From an uncultured Bacteroidia bacterium (GTDB lineage: Bacteria > Bacteroidota > Bacteroidia > Bacteroidales > F082), in contig CACZZO010000013.1 in assembly GCA_902785755.1 (NCBI GenBank), positions 1 to 64,000 of the forward strand: a stretch of DNA of 64,000 bases, given 5' to 3'. The position numbers and the translations under genes are program-made. The notes beneath the pieces were generated by a model that searched no databases, had not been told where the DNA came from, and saw nothing but the letters and a program-made list of their open reading frames with translations. Positions 25,057 through 33,440 of the stretch are shown here, in pieces (position 1 is the first letter of the stretch; every line of letters begins with the position of its first letter).

Positions 25057-26835
25057 ATGGAAACGAAGTGGATTTTAAACCAAACTGTTGACAAACAGAA
25101 AGTTGAAGAAATTGTCAAGGTGCTCAATATCGACGAGAACCTTGCCACTTTGCTTGTCCAACGCGGAATTACCAACTACGAAGAGGCCAAAACTTTCTTC
25201 CGTCCATCGCTTTCGCAACTGCACGACCCCTTCCTGATGAAGGATATGGACAAGGCCGTCGACCGCGTGTTGCGTGCCATCAACAACGGCGAAAAAGTGC
25301 TGGTTTACGGCGACTATGACGTGGACGGCACGACTGCCGTGGCAGTGGTCTATTCTTACCTGAAGCCTTTCTTCAAGAAGAAAAAAATCGAGTTCTACAT
25401 CCCCGACCGCTACGAGGAAGGTTATGGCATTTCCTACAAAGGCATTGATTATGCGGCAGATAACGGTTTCAAACTTGTGATTGCCCTCGACTGCGGCATC
25501 AAGGCGGTGGAGCGTGTCGACTATGCCAACAGCAAGGGTGTCGACTTCATCATTTGCGACCATCACCGTGCTGGCGAGGTCATTCCCAATGCTGTGGCCG
25601 TGCTCGACGCCAAGCGCCCCGACTGTAATTATCCTTACGACGAGCTTTCGGGCTGCGGCGTGGGCTTCAAGTTGGTTACGGCACTCTCTATGAGGGGTTT
25701 GGGAACCATTGAGGAGGTGTTTGACCTGCTTGATTTCTTGGCCGTGAGCATTGCCGCCGACATTGTTCCGATTACGGGCGAAAACCGTGTGTTGGCCTAT
25801 TTCGGCTTGAAGCAATTGAACAAGAAACCGCGTCCGGGCATCGAGGCCATTTTGCAACACGCCAACATCTACCGTCGCGACGAAGACCAACTTGACGAAG
25901 ACGAAAACGTGCTGACACGGGAGTTGACCATCAGCGATTTGGTGTTCCTCATTGGGCCGCGCATCAATGCGGCCGGACGTATCGCCAAGGCCTCCGACTC
26001 GGTTCGACTGCTCATCGCCGAGAAGAAAGACCACGCCGAAAAATTGGCCGCTTCCATCAACGACCTCAACGATGAGCGCCGCGAGTTCGACAACCGCATT
26101 ACGGAAGAAGCCCTCGGTATGATTGATGCCGACGCTGAACTTCGCGATGCCAAGAGCACCGTGGTTTTCAACGAGCGTTGGCACCGTGGTGTTATCGGTA
26201 TCGTGGCTTCGCGCCTCACCGATTATTATTACCGCCCGACCATCGTCCTGACCCGCGCCAATGGTTTGGTCACTGGCTCGGCGCGTTCCATCAAGAGTTT
26301 CGACATCTACGACGCCATTGACCATTGCTCCGACTTGCTGGAACACTTTGGCGGCCACAAATACGCTGCCGGCCTGTCGATGAAGCCTGAAAACCTCCCT
26401 GAATTCCGCCGCCGCTTTGAAACCTATGTCAGCGAACACCTTGTGGATGAGGACTTTGTGCCCGAACTTGAGGTGGACTTGAAAATCAATTTCTCCGACA
26501 TCACTTCCAAGTTTATGCGCATCCTCAACCAGTTTGCGCCTTTCGGTCCGGGCAATATGGCACCCGTTTTCTGGACGGACAATGTCGTCGATGCTGGCGG
26601 CTCGCGTCCCGTGGGCGGCCACCGTCACCTGAAACTCACCGTTTCGCAGATTGGCGACGCCGAGCAAGGCATAGCCCCGCTGTCGGGCATCGCTTTCCAG
26701 AAAGGCGACCTCTACGACCGCATCCATAGCGGCGAGCCTTTCAGCATCTGCTACCACTTGGAATACAACACCTGGCAGGGCAAGACCAACTTGCAGCTTA
26801 ATGTGAAGGACATTAAGTTTGCGGAGGAGTTGTAG
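25057..26835 (+). CDS. recJ: Single-stranded-DNA-specific exonuclease RecJ
   Basis: ATG 25057 (METKWILNQ) follows the TATCTTTA box; the upstream in-frame ATG lies before the promoter. The 592-aa protein has the DHH phosphoesterase motifs: VYGDYDVDGTTAVA near residue 86, CDHHRAG near 168, INAAGRIAKASDSV, and the DHHA1 motif HFGGHKYAAGLS near 431. It degrades 5' single-stranded ends in recombination and mismatch repair. It stands alone and converges on the gene at 26839 with a three-base gap. Confidence 0.96.
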   Translation: METKWILNQTVDKQKVEEIVKVLNIDENLATLLVQRGITNYEEAKTFFRPSLSQLHDPFLMKDMDKAVDRVLRAINNGEKVLVYGDYDVDGTTAVAVVYSYLKPFFKKKKIEFYIPDRYEEGYGISYKGIDYAADNGFKLVIALDCGIKAVERVDYANSKGVDFIICDHHRAGEVIPNAVAVLDAKRPDCNYPYDELSGCGVGFKLVTALSMRGLGTIEEVFDLLDFLAVSIAADIVPITGENRVLAYFGLKQLNKKPRPGIEAILQHANIYRRDEDQLDEDENVLTRELTISDLVFLIGPRINAAGRIAKASDSVRLLIAEKKDHAEKLAASINDLNDERREFDNRITEEALGMIDADAELRDAKSTVVFNERWHRGVIGIVASRLTDYYYRPTIVLTRANGLVTGSARSIKSFDIYDAIDHCSDLLEHFGGHKYAAGLSMKPENLPEFRRRFETYVSEHLVDEDFVPELEVDLKINFSDITSKFMRILNQFAPFGPGNMAPVFWTDNVVDAGGSRPVGGHRHLKLTVSQIGDAEQGIAPLSGIAFQKGDLYDRIHSGEPFSICYHLEYNTWQGKTNLQLNVKDIKFAEEL

Positions 26836-26838
26836 ACC

Positions 26839-27564
26839 TTATTTCCAAAACTGCCACCATTTCTTTTGTCGGCCTTCCACCACACGCGCATAACGGCTGC
26901 CCGATCTTCTCATTTTCGAGAAACTCGTCACCGTGCCTGCCGAAGGGCCTTTCAAGGTGGTGATGGACGACCGCGAGGCTACGAAACCGTTCTCATCGGT
27001 GTCGTCGATGTCGCCGTATTTGTTCTTTTTCGCCGCGAAAATGATGACATTGTCGATGTACCAACTGTTGACATAAGCCCCGTGCCCCGTGAAATAGAGG
27101 CAAAATTGCGGCTCTTTGCTCGGCCACTCCTCCATATCGAAAGTGAGCAGATATTGGCTTTGCTCGATGCTGCCCCTCACTGTGTCCTCCCAAATGCTCT
27201 CCCAATCCTCGCCGTTTGGCGAAATGCCAATGCCGATTCTGACATCCAATTCGCCTTGGGAGGCTTCAAGGGCGTGGTTGAACTGGAAATTGATGAAGTC
27301 GTATTTGCCCAACTCCACGATGGGTGTCACCAAGCGGGTTGTGCCTTCAAAGTTGAAGTCGGGATACATCTGCATTTCGCGTGGCTTGCATCCCGCAAAG
27401 GTCGTGTTGGAGATGTACCACACCACCCAGTCGTCGCCTTTCGCGTCCCAGCCTTCCTCGAGCCAAGGGTTGAAGAAACCCTCGCACAACACCACGTCGC
27501 CCTGCTGGGCAAAGAGGGGAGAAGTGAGCAATATGACGAGGAATGTGAGTAACCGATGCTTCAT
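26839..27564 (-). CDS. Secreted protein with jelly-roll/MAM-like domain
   Basis: The 241-aa product has a signal peptide (HRLLTFLVILLTSPLFAQ). The mature part resembles the choice-of-anchor/MAM-type beta-sandwich common in Bacteroidota extracellular proteins: LCEGFFNPWLEEGWDAKGDDW, VTPIVELGKYDFINFQFNHAL, and FCLYFTGHGAYVNSWYIDNVII. There is no T9SS sorting domain; the chain ends in an odd basic-aromatic tail (RQKKWWQFWK). Function unknown. It is monocistronic, between recJ and radA. Confidence 0.7.
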   Translation of the reverse strand: MKHRLLTFLVILLTSPLFAQQGDVVLCEGFFNPWLEEGWDAKGDDWVVWYISNTTFAGCKPREMQMYPDFNFEGTTRLVTPIVELGKYDFINFQFNHALEASQGELDVRIGIGISPNGEDWESIWEDTVRGSIEQSQYLLTFDMEEWPSKEPQFCLYFTGHGAYVNSWYIDNVIIFAAKKNKYGDIDDTDENGFVASRSSITTLKGPSAGTVTSFSKMRRSGSRYARVVEGRQKKWWQFWK

Positions 27565-27661
27565 CCAAAGTGCTGATTTGGCGACAAAAATATTAAAAAA
27601 TTGGGAATTATGGTGCGTTTGTGGCTTTTTATTATTTTTGCACCAACGAATTGATTAAAAA

Positions 27662-27712
27662 GGCCGCTGGTAAGGACAATGGGTCATAATCCATTGTCGG
27701 CAAAGCCCGGCC
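27662..27712. repeat. REP-like palindromic repeat, copy 2 (upstream of radA)
   Basis: Inner arms GACAATGG (27675-27682) and CCATTGTC (27691-27698) around GTCATAAT, with outer GGCC ends. Same layout as 2302-2358 (GGTA-GGACAA-GGG-TCATAA core), with compensating base changes in both arms. It lies in the radA leader, 18 bases before the ATG. Confidence 0.7.
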
Positions 27713-27729
27713 ATTAGGAGAATAATAGT

Positions 27730-29103
27730 ATGGCAAAAGAAAAAACAGCCTTTTTCTGCAAGGAATGTGGCAACGAGTCGCCAAAATGGTTCGGGAAATG
27801 CCCCGCCTGCGGCGCGTGGAACACCTGCACGGAACAAACCGTGGTCACGGGAAAGGAAACCAAATCGGTGAAGAAAGCCGTGGGGATGGAATTGGATAGT
27901 TCATTTCCTGTGCCTATCAAGGAAATCACCAACGCCAAGGAGCAACGCATTGTTTTGCCTTACGAGGAACTCAACCGCGTTCTCGGTGGTGGCTTAGTGC
28001 TTGGCTCTTTGACCCTCGTGGGCGGCGAACCCGGCATCGGAAAATCGACTTTGCTCTTGCAGACGGCCTTGCAATTGGCTGGCCGTAAGGTGCTTTACAT
28101 CTCCGGCGAGGAAAGCCAGACTCAAATCAAGATGCGGGCCGAGCGCATCGGCATCCACAACACCGACTGCCTCATCCTCACCGAAACCAACACGCAGGAA
28201 ATCCTGAAGCACTTCAAGAACGTGCAGCCCGACATCGTTGTGGTCGATTCCATCCAAACTTTGGAGTCGCCGTACATTGACGCCACGGCGGGCAGCATTT
28301 CACAAATCCGCGAAACCGCCGCTGAGATGAACAAGATGGCCAAGGCATATCAAGTGCCCGTGTTCCTCATCGGCCACATCACCAAGGACGGCAGTATCGC
28401 CGGACCGAAGATTTTGGAGCACATCGTTGATACCGTCTTGCAGTTTGAGGGCGATCGCCACTATGGTTTCCGCATCTTGCGCACCATCAAGAACCGTTTC
28501 GGGTCGGCCTCCGAGTTGGGCATTTTTGAGATGAACGCCACGGGGCTCCGCGAGGTGACCAATCCCAGCGAAATTCTGCTCTCGCAACGCGACGAGGAAG
28601 TGAGCGGCATCGCCATTGCCGCCACGATGGAAGGCCAACGCCCAATGCTCATTGAGACGCAGGCCTTGGTGAGCAGCGCGGCCTATGGCACCCCGCAACG
28701 CTCCGCCACGGGCTTCGACCTCCGCCGAATGAATATGCTCTTGGCCGTTTTGGAGAAACGTGCCGGCTTCAAACTTTCCATAAAAGATGTGTTCTTGAAC
28801 ATTGCGGGCGGCCTCCGCGTCGATGACCCTGCCATTGATTTGGCCGTCATCGCCGCCATATTATCCTCAAATGCAGATATTCCCATCTCTTCACGTTACG
28901 CCTTTGCCGCTGAGGTAGGTCTTTCGGGCGAAATCCGCGCCGTCACCCGCATCGAAGCCCGCATCGCCGAAGCCGACAAATTAGGTTTCGAGAAGATTTT
29001 TGTCTCGAAATACAATGCCAAGGGTCTGGATACGAAGCGGTTCAAGATTGAAATTGTTCCTGTGGGGTCGGTTTATGAGTTGGGAGGGGAGTTGTTTGGG
29101 TAG
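27730..29103 (+). CDS. radA: DNA repair ATPase RadA
   Basis: The 457-aa protein has an N-terminal zinc finger (CKECG...CPACG, residues about 11-31), a RecA-like core with Walker A GGEPGIGKST, the RadA-specific KNRFGS motif near residue 254, and a Lon-protease-like C-terminal domain ending PVGSVYELGGELFG. It promotes branch migration in recombination. TATTTTTGC near 27636 is the promoter. The last 45 bases are the source of the five partial copies found downstream (30561-33374). Confidence 0.97.
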   Translation: MAKEKTAFFCKECGNESPKWFGKCPACGAWNTCTEQTVVTGKETKSVKKAVGMELDSSFPVPIKEITNAKEQRIVLPYEELNRVLGGGLVLGSLTLVGGEPGIGKSTLLLQTALQLAGRKVLYISGEESQTQIKMRAERIGIHNTDCLILTETNTQEILKHFKNVQPDIVVVDSIQTLESPYIDATAGSISQIRETAAEMNKMAKAYQVPVFLIGHITKDGSIAGPKILEHIVDTVLQFEGDRHYGFRILRTIKNRFGSASELGIFEMNATGLREVTNPSEILLSQRDEEVSGIAIAATMEGQRPMLIETQALVSSAAYGTPQRSATGFDLRRMNMLLAVLEKRAGFKLSIKDVFLNIAGGLRVDDPAIDLAVIAAILSSNADIPISSRYAFAAEVGLSGEIRAVTRIEARIAEADKLGFEKIFVSKYNAKGLDTKRFKIEIVPVGSVYELGGELFG

Positions 29104-29120
29104 AAAAACACCCAATTTCA

Positions 29121-30434
29121 TTACATATCCTCAAGCGACAGCCCTTTCAATTCAATCGTCCAACGACGGTGTTTTGCTATGATGTCGGTGGCCCTATCCT
29201 GAAGCGTTTTCATGTCGATGCGCTTGGCTTGACGCTTACATTCCGCGATGACCAAGTGCTTTTCCGCTTCATTTACAGCAATCAGGTCAATCTCGTCCTC
29301 ACCGCCCTTCCAATAATTGGTGACGATGTTGTAACATCCCATTTCTGCAAATCGTTGGCGAAAATAGCGTTCCAATATAATGCCTGAAAACGTGTTATAG
29401 TCTGCAATGACTTTGTCGCGCACATAGTCAAAGTTGTCTATCTCAATGGCACTGTGGTATTTATGGATGAAGCGGAACCAGAATGTCAGGAAATTGTCGC
29501 GGATAAAATATTTTACGTTGCGTGTGCCTTCAGGCTGCATATAAGCGCGATGACGGCTCACAAGGTTATAGGTTTTTTCCAATTTGTCGAGATAACCTCC
29601 AGGTTCAATGCCCGTAACATTTTTGATGTCGCCACGTTCAGTGTTGCCTTCTGCAATGGCTTGAAGGACAGAAAAATAGTTGGAGTATTCCTTGCCAAAT
29701 TCGTCGCGTAGCATTTCGTAGCCTTCCGAAATGAAATAAGAACCGAAAGAAAAAACGGAGCGAATCATGTCATCGTGGGTGAAGGCATTGTCCATGACCA
29801 ATTGCTCAACATATTTTGCCACACCTCCAGTCAGCATATAAAGTGTCAAGAGGTCATCGGAGGTATAGTCAGGATTACCTTCCGCAAGGATTGCTTTCAA
29901 AGTATCTGTTTTGAAAGGCTTCAAATGGATGCGATTGGTGGCACGACCGTACAAAGGTTCCCCTGAGTCATCGAAAATCTTGGTCATCAAGGAATAAACC
30001 GACCCGCAAAGCACAAGATTTATCCGGCTTTCTTCCTTGTTGGCATCCCAAAGATTCTGAATTTCAGAGAAAACGGATTCATTGATGTATTTGAAATTCT
30101 GAAATTCATCGAGTACTAAAGTGAAATTCTTCCGCTTTGAAAGGTTCATCATGGCTCCGAAAAGTCGGGCAAAAGACGAGAAGTCTCCTAAATCTTCGTG
30201 CAATACTTCACGCACTATACCACTTAATTCTTCGCACAACAAGGCTTCGCTTTTTCGTGCAACGAAGAAATAAAGGAAGGGAATCCTGCCAAAAGAGTGC
30301 CGAATAAGCGCGGTTTTTCCGATGCGCCGCCGCCCAGTGACAACCGACATCTGGGCATAGTCTTGCGATTTCCTTTCAACGCCTTTCAACGCCTCCATTT
30401 CTGTTTCTCTGTTATAGAATTTCATGGATTTCAA
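29121..30434 (-). CDS. AAA ATPase with DUF234-type C-terminal nuclease-like domain (ATPase B)
   Basis: The 437-aa product has Walker A TGRRRIGKTALI, Walker B TLVLDEFQN, sensor LVLCGSVYSLM, a winged-helix middle (TERGDIKNVTGIEPGGYLDKL) and a C-terminal PD-(D/E)xK-like segment (GEDEIDLIAVNEAEKHLVIA followed by ECK). This is the ATPase_2/DUF234 family; role not established. Its stop lies 17 bases from the end of radA and its promoter (TAATTTTGC, minus strand 30498-30490) precedes a copy of the radA tail. It is the first cargo of the radA-ssb array. Confidence 0.85.
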   Translation of the reverse strand: MKSMKFYNRETEMEALKGVERKSQDYAQMSVVTGRRRIGKTALIRHSFGRIPFLYFFVARKSEALLCEELSGIVREVLHEDLGDFSSFARLFGAMMNLSKRKNFTLVLDEFQNFKYINESVFSEIQNLWDANKEESRINLVLCGSVYSLMTKIFDDSGEPLYGRATNRIHLKPFKTDTLKAILAEGNPDYTSDDLLTLYMLTGGVAKYVEQLVMDNAFTHDDMIRSVFSFGSYFISEGYEMLRDEFGKEYSNYFSVLQAIAEGNTERGDIKNVTGIEPGGYLDKLEKTYNLVSRHRAYMQPEGTRNVKYFIRDNFLTFWFRFIHKYHSAIEIDNFDYVRDKVIADYNTFSGIILERYFRQRFAEMGCYNIVTNYWKGGEDEIDLIAVNEAEKHLVIAECKRQAKRIDMKTLQDRATDIIAKHRRWTIELKGLSLEDM

Positions 30435-30560
30435 CGTTTTAATTTTGCAACACAGGTTACTGTAACGGCTGTTGCAGTAGTATTCTGCTGCAAAATTACA
30501 CTTTTCCTAACGACTTTTTACCTAAAAACAGATTTTTTTTGACGACTATTGTACGATTTT

Positions 30561-30768
30561 AATGCCTGTGGCTTCGGGTTATGATTTTTGGGCGGAGTTG
30601 TTTGGATAGAAAGCAATAACGACAAGAAAATCGCCCAAATGTGGTATAAAAACACAAGATTTGGGCGTTTTTCTATAGAATTTCGCCCAAATGTACGAAT
30701 TTAGGGGTACATTTGGGCGATTTTCTAAGGCTTCGGTTTATGACTTGGGCGCGGAGTTGTTTGGCTGA
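30561..30768. repeat. radA-tail copy T2, palindromic module, radA-tail copy T3
   Basis: T2 (30561-30609) would read PVASGYDFWAELFG-stop and T3 (30729-30768) ASVYDLGAELFG-stop, both variants of the authentic radA C-terminus SVYELGGELFG-stop. Between them lie two inverted repeats: CGCCCAAAT/ATTTGGGCG (30632-30667) and CGCCCAAATGTAC/GTACATTTGGGCG (30684-30719). The palindromes resemble a bidirectional terminator. No intact gene in this stretch. Confidence 0.85.
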
Positions 30769-30795
30769 AAAATTTCATTTTTTGCAGGTCTTTTA

Positions 30796-30873
30796 TGGAA
30801 AATGTGTATTTTTGCACCAAAAGTCGGGTGGAAAATGTGTGTAGAACACGCAAAACTCGGCGTGAAAACGTGT
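30796..30873 (+). repeat. Three direct repeats with 33-bp period at the start of ATPase C
   Basis: TGGAAAATGTGT starts at 30796 and 30829, and a variant GTGAAAACGTGT at 30862, an exact 33-bp period. The first copy runs into the TATTTTTGC promoter box (near 30808-30816); the other two lie in the leader just before the ATG at 30878. Confidence 0.7.
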
Positions 30874-30877
30874 TCTT

Positions 30878-32215
30878 ATGTATAAGCGCAAGATTGAAAA
30901 CATACTCCAATCGTGGTTGGATGACGTCTCCCACAAACCCCTTGTGGTGAAAGGTGTGCGTCAGTGCGGCAAGACCAGCAGTGTGATGGACTTCGCCCAA
31001 AAACATTTCAAAAATGTGGTTTATCTCGATTTCCATGAGCATCCGGAATACAAGAAGTTCTTCACTCCGAACCTTGAGGTTGATGCCATTGTCATGCGTA
31101 TCACCGCTGCCATGCCTGATGCCGAAATAGAAGCGGGCAAGACTTGCTTTGTCTTCGACGAAATACAGGATTGTCCGAGAGCAAGAGGCTCGCTGAAATA
31201 CTTTCATTTGGACGGTCGCTATGAGGTGATTTGTACGGGGTCTTTGCTTGGTGTGAACGGATACAAGACTCCAGACGAAAAGGCAGAGGAAGAAGCTGCC
31301 TCCATCCCTGTTGGCTTTGAGGATATTGTCAATATGTACCCGATGGATTTCGAGGAATGGCTGTGGGCCAATGGCATCAAGGACTTGCATTTCGACTACC
31401 TGAAAAAGCATCTGAACAACGAAACGCCCGTTGAGGAGGCCCTGCACGACCGTTTCCGCGAACTGCTTCTGCAATACACCATTGTTGGAGGAATGCCGGA
31501 GGTCGTTACGACTTTCATGGAAACGAAGCAAATCGGGAAAGTGCTCTCTGTGCAGCGGCGCATCATCGATGACTACAAAGCGGATATGGTGAAGTATGCC
31601 GCTACTGCCGACAAGTCGCGGATACGCGAATGTTTTGAGTCGATACCAGCCCAACTTGCCCGTGAATACAAGAAGTTTTCCTATACCGCAGTACGTCAGG
31701 GAGGCCGTGGGCGCGACTATGCCGGAAGCCTACAATGGATTGAGGATGCGGGCATTATACGCCGATGCTATAATACATCAACAACCGAACTGCCGCTTGA
31801 CGGAAACCGAATCCAAAGCGAGTTCAAGGTCTATATGGCCGACATAGGCTTGCTCGTTGCCATGTTGGAAGAAGGAACGCAGTCAAGCATATTGGAGGGC
31901 AATTTGCTCAATTATAAAGGTGCCATCGCCGAGAACCTTGTGGCCGACATCTTTGGCAAGATGGGGCGCAAGTTGTATTACTACCACAAAGACGGCGGTG
32001 TGGAACTTGACTTCCTTGTGCGTTACAAAGGGCAATGTACTCCTGTGGAATGTAAAGCCACCACGGGCAACGCCAAGTCGATGCGCACCGTTCTGAAGCA
32101 CCCTGAAAAATACCATGTTACAAGTGCCATAAAACTAGGCGACTACAACATTGGCAAAAGCAATGAGCTGTTGACCCTGCCAATGTACATGGCGTTTCTT
32201 CTGACGGAGGTATAA
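30878..32215 (+). CDS. AAA ATPase with DUF4143-type C-terminal nuclease-like domain (ATPase C)
   Basis: The 445-aa protein has Walker A GVRQCGKTSSV, Walker B CFVFDEIQD, sensor ICTGSLLGV, the GGMPEVV segment typical of DUF4143 proteins and the C-terminal nuclease-like ELDFLVRYKGQCTPVECKA. It is related to ATPase A at 13498 but clearly diverged. The stop codon at 32213-32215 is followed with no gap by the next radA-tail copy, so the cargo boundary is exact on this side. Second cargo of the radA-ssb array; function not established. Confidence 0.86.
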   Translation: MYKRKIENILQSWLDDVSHKPLVVKGVRQCGKTSSVMDFAQKHFKNVVYLDFHEHPEYKKFFTPNLEVDAIVMRITAAMPDAEIEAGKTCFVFDEIQDCPRARGSLKYFHLDGRYEVICTGSLLGVNGYKTPDEKAEEEAASIPVGFEDIVNMYPMDFEEWLWANGIKDLHFDYLKKHLNNETPVEEALHDRFRELLLQYTIVGGMPEVVTTFMETKQIGKVLSVQRRIIDDYKADMVKYAATADKSRIRECFESIPAQLAREYKKFSYTAVRQGGRGRDYAGSLQWIEDAGIIRRCYNTSTTELPLDGNRIQSEFKVYMADIGLLVAMLEEGTQSSILEGNLLNYKGAIAENLVADIFGKMGRKLYYYHKDGGVELDFLVRYKGQCTPVECKATTGNAKSMRTVLKHPEKYHVTSAIKLGDYNIGKSNELLTLPMYMAFLLTEV

Positions 32216-32414
32216 GGTTTCAGTTTATGACTTGGGCGGGGAGTTGTTTGGTTAGAATGCAATAACAACAAGAAAATCGCCCAAATGTGGTATAAAAACA
32301 CAAGATTTGGGCGTTTTTCTTAATAATTTCGCCCAAATGTATGGTTTTAAGGGTACATTTGGGCGATTTGCTGTAGTTTCGGTTTATGAGCTGGGTGGGA
32401 AGTTGTTTGGATAA
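32216..32414. repeat. radA-tail copy T4, palindromic module, radA-tail copy T5
   Basis: T4 (32216-32255) reads VSVYDLGGELFG-stop and T5 (32376-32414) VSVYELGGKLFG-stop. Between them are the same two palindromes as in the first module: CGCCCAAAT/ATTTGGGCG (32278-32313) and CGCCCAAATGTA/GTACATTTGGGCG (32330-32365). The whole stretch is a diverged direct repeat of 30561-30768. Confidence 0.85.
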
Positions 32415-32475
32415 AATAGTTTTCAGTACAAGGCAAATCTTGCCTAATAACAAAGCACCCTTTTCTTACGAATGA

Positions 32476-33213
32476 TTATTCTTCTAAATTTGCATCAAAC
32501 CGAACCGGGACGATGTATTCAGCGTCCTTTTCCATGCGACCGCCTTCCCAATGCTCCAAATTCCAAAGAGTCATGACCGCTTCATCGTCAAGAGATTTAA
32601 ATCCAGAACTGTTTTCCAGTTTCACTTTGATGATTTTTCCGTTTCGGCTCTTCACCTTGAAACGCACGTATGGTGTCTTACATTCAAAGTCGATTGGATC
32701 CGTATGGTCTTCGATTAAAACAGCCTCTTTATCGAGCAACTTTTCAAGACTGAAATTCTGTGCTATTGTGATGGGCCAGGCTGGTTCATAAGTACAAGAG
32801 ACTCTCATCATATACAATACGTCCACCTTTTCTCCTTGATATTCTGCTGCCTCGGATGGAAGGCTAATCAAATGGGCATATTCGAGAACTTTTTCATCCA
32901 AGCCATAACCCAATCCTTTGTATATTTTATAATCGGTTAATTTGCAATCTTTTGTGATACGGAAAGTGAGGAGTACGTTCCCTTGAATATGGTTCTTTTT
33001 TGCTTCTTCAGGATAATCTAAAACTGGACTAATACGCGTGTAATAAAAAAGCGAAGCATAATCCAATTGGAAATCTTTTGGCATCACATCTGGCCGGACG
33101 ATGTTGCAACTATCCAAGTCTTCGGGAAAGACAATCATATCTTCCACTTCTTGCGCTTTGACCACAAAACCAATGTTAAAAACGAAAAGCAAAGTAAAAA
33201 ATAACTTTTTCAT
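32476..33213 (-). CDS. TonB C-terminal-domain periplasmic protein
   Basis: ATG 33213 (MKKLFFTLLFVFNIGFVVKAQ) starts a signal peptide and follows a TACTTTTGC promoter box; the longer ORF extends through the promoter into the radA-tail copy. The 245-aa product contains a TonB-like domain (SPVLDYPEEAKKNHIQGNVLLTFRI, GLGYGLDEKVLEYA) and a second, diverged TonB-like unit at the C-terminus (VRFKVKSRNGKIIKVKLENSS). It lacks the N-terminal transmembrane anchor of true TonB. Third cargo of the radA-ssb array; ordinary-looking envelope gene rather than a defence gene. Confidence 0.75.
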   Translation of the reverse strand: MKKLFFTLLFVFNIGFVVKAQEVEDMIVFPEDLDSCNIVRPDVMPKDFQLDYASLFYYTRISPVLDYPEEAKKNHIQGNVLLTFRITKDCKLTDYKIYKGLGYGLDEKVLEYAHLISLPSEAAEYQGEKVDVLYMMRVSCTYEPAWPITIAQNFSLEKLLDKEAVLIEDHTDPIDFECKTPYVRFKVKSRNGKIIKVKLENSSGFKSLDDEAVMTLWNLEHWEGGRMEKDAEYIVPVRFDANLEE

Positions 33214-33329
33214 AGAGTTTCGTCGATGTGTATCATAGTGCAAAAGTAGAACTAATGATTCAATAATTTCAAAAAAAGTGACATTATTTTGTAAATTTCT
33301 GATTTTAATAACTTTAAGATTAAGATTAT

Positions 33330-33432
33330 GCCAGTGGCTTCGGTTAATGAGTTGGGCGGGAGCTGCTTGGATGAAAGCCATTGAATTAGAAAAAATCGCC
33401 CAAATGTACGGTTTTAGAGGTACATTTGGGCG
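33330..33432. repeat. radA-tail copy T6 and single palindrome next to ssb
   Basis: T6 (33330-33374) still matches the radA end (GTGGCTTCGGTTAATGAG) but no longer keeps the stop in frame (reads VASVNELGGSCLDE). It is followed by one hairpin, CGCCCAAATGTAC/GTACATTTGGGCG (33397-33432), ending eight bases before the ssb stop. This is probably the ancestral radA end and the original radA/ssb terminator. Confidence 0.8.
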
Positions 33433-33440
33433 ATAATTCA

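Noticed and set aside
25075..26757. 560-codon open frame on the minus strand opposite recJ
   Set aside because: Antisense shadow of a gene with all RecJ motifs; no recognisable domain in its own translation.
30725..31654. 309-codon minus-strand frame opposite ATPase C
   Set aside because: Antisense to the ATPase with Walker and nuclease motifs; its 3' part runs into a radA-tail copy.
30561..33374. radA-tail copies as small independent genes
   Set aside because: They are 12-15 codon fragments with no start codon or ribosome binding site of their own; sequence identity to the radA end explains them fully.
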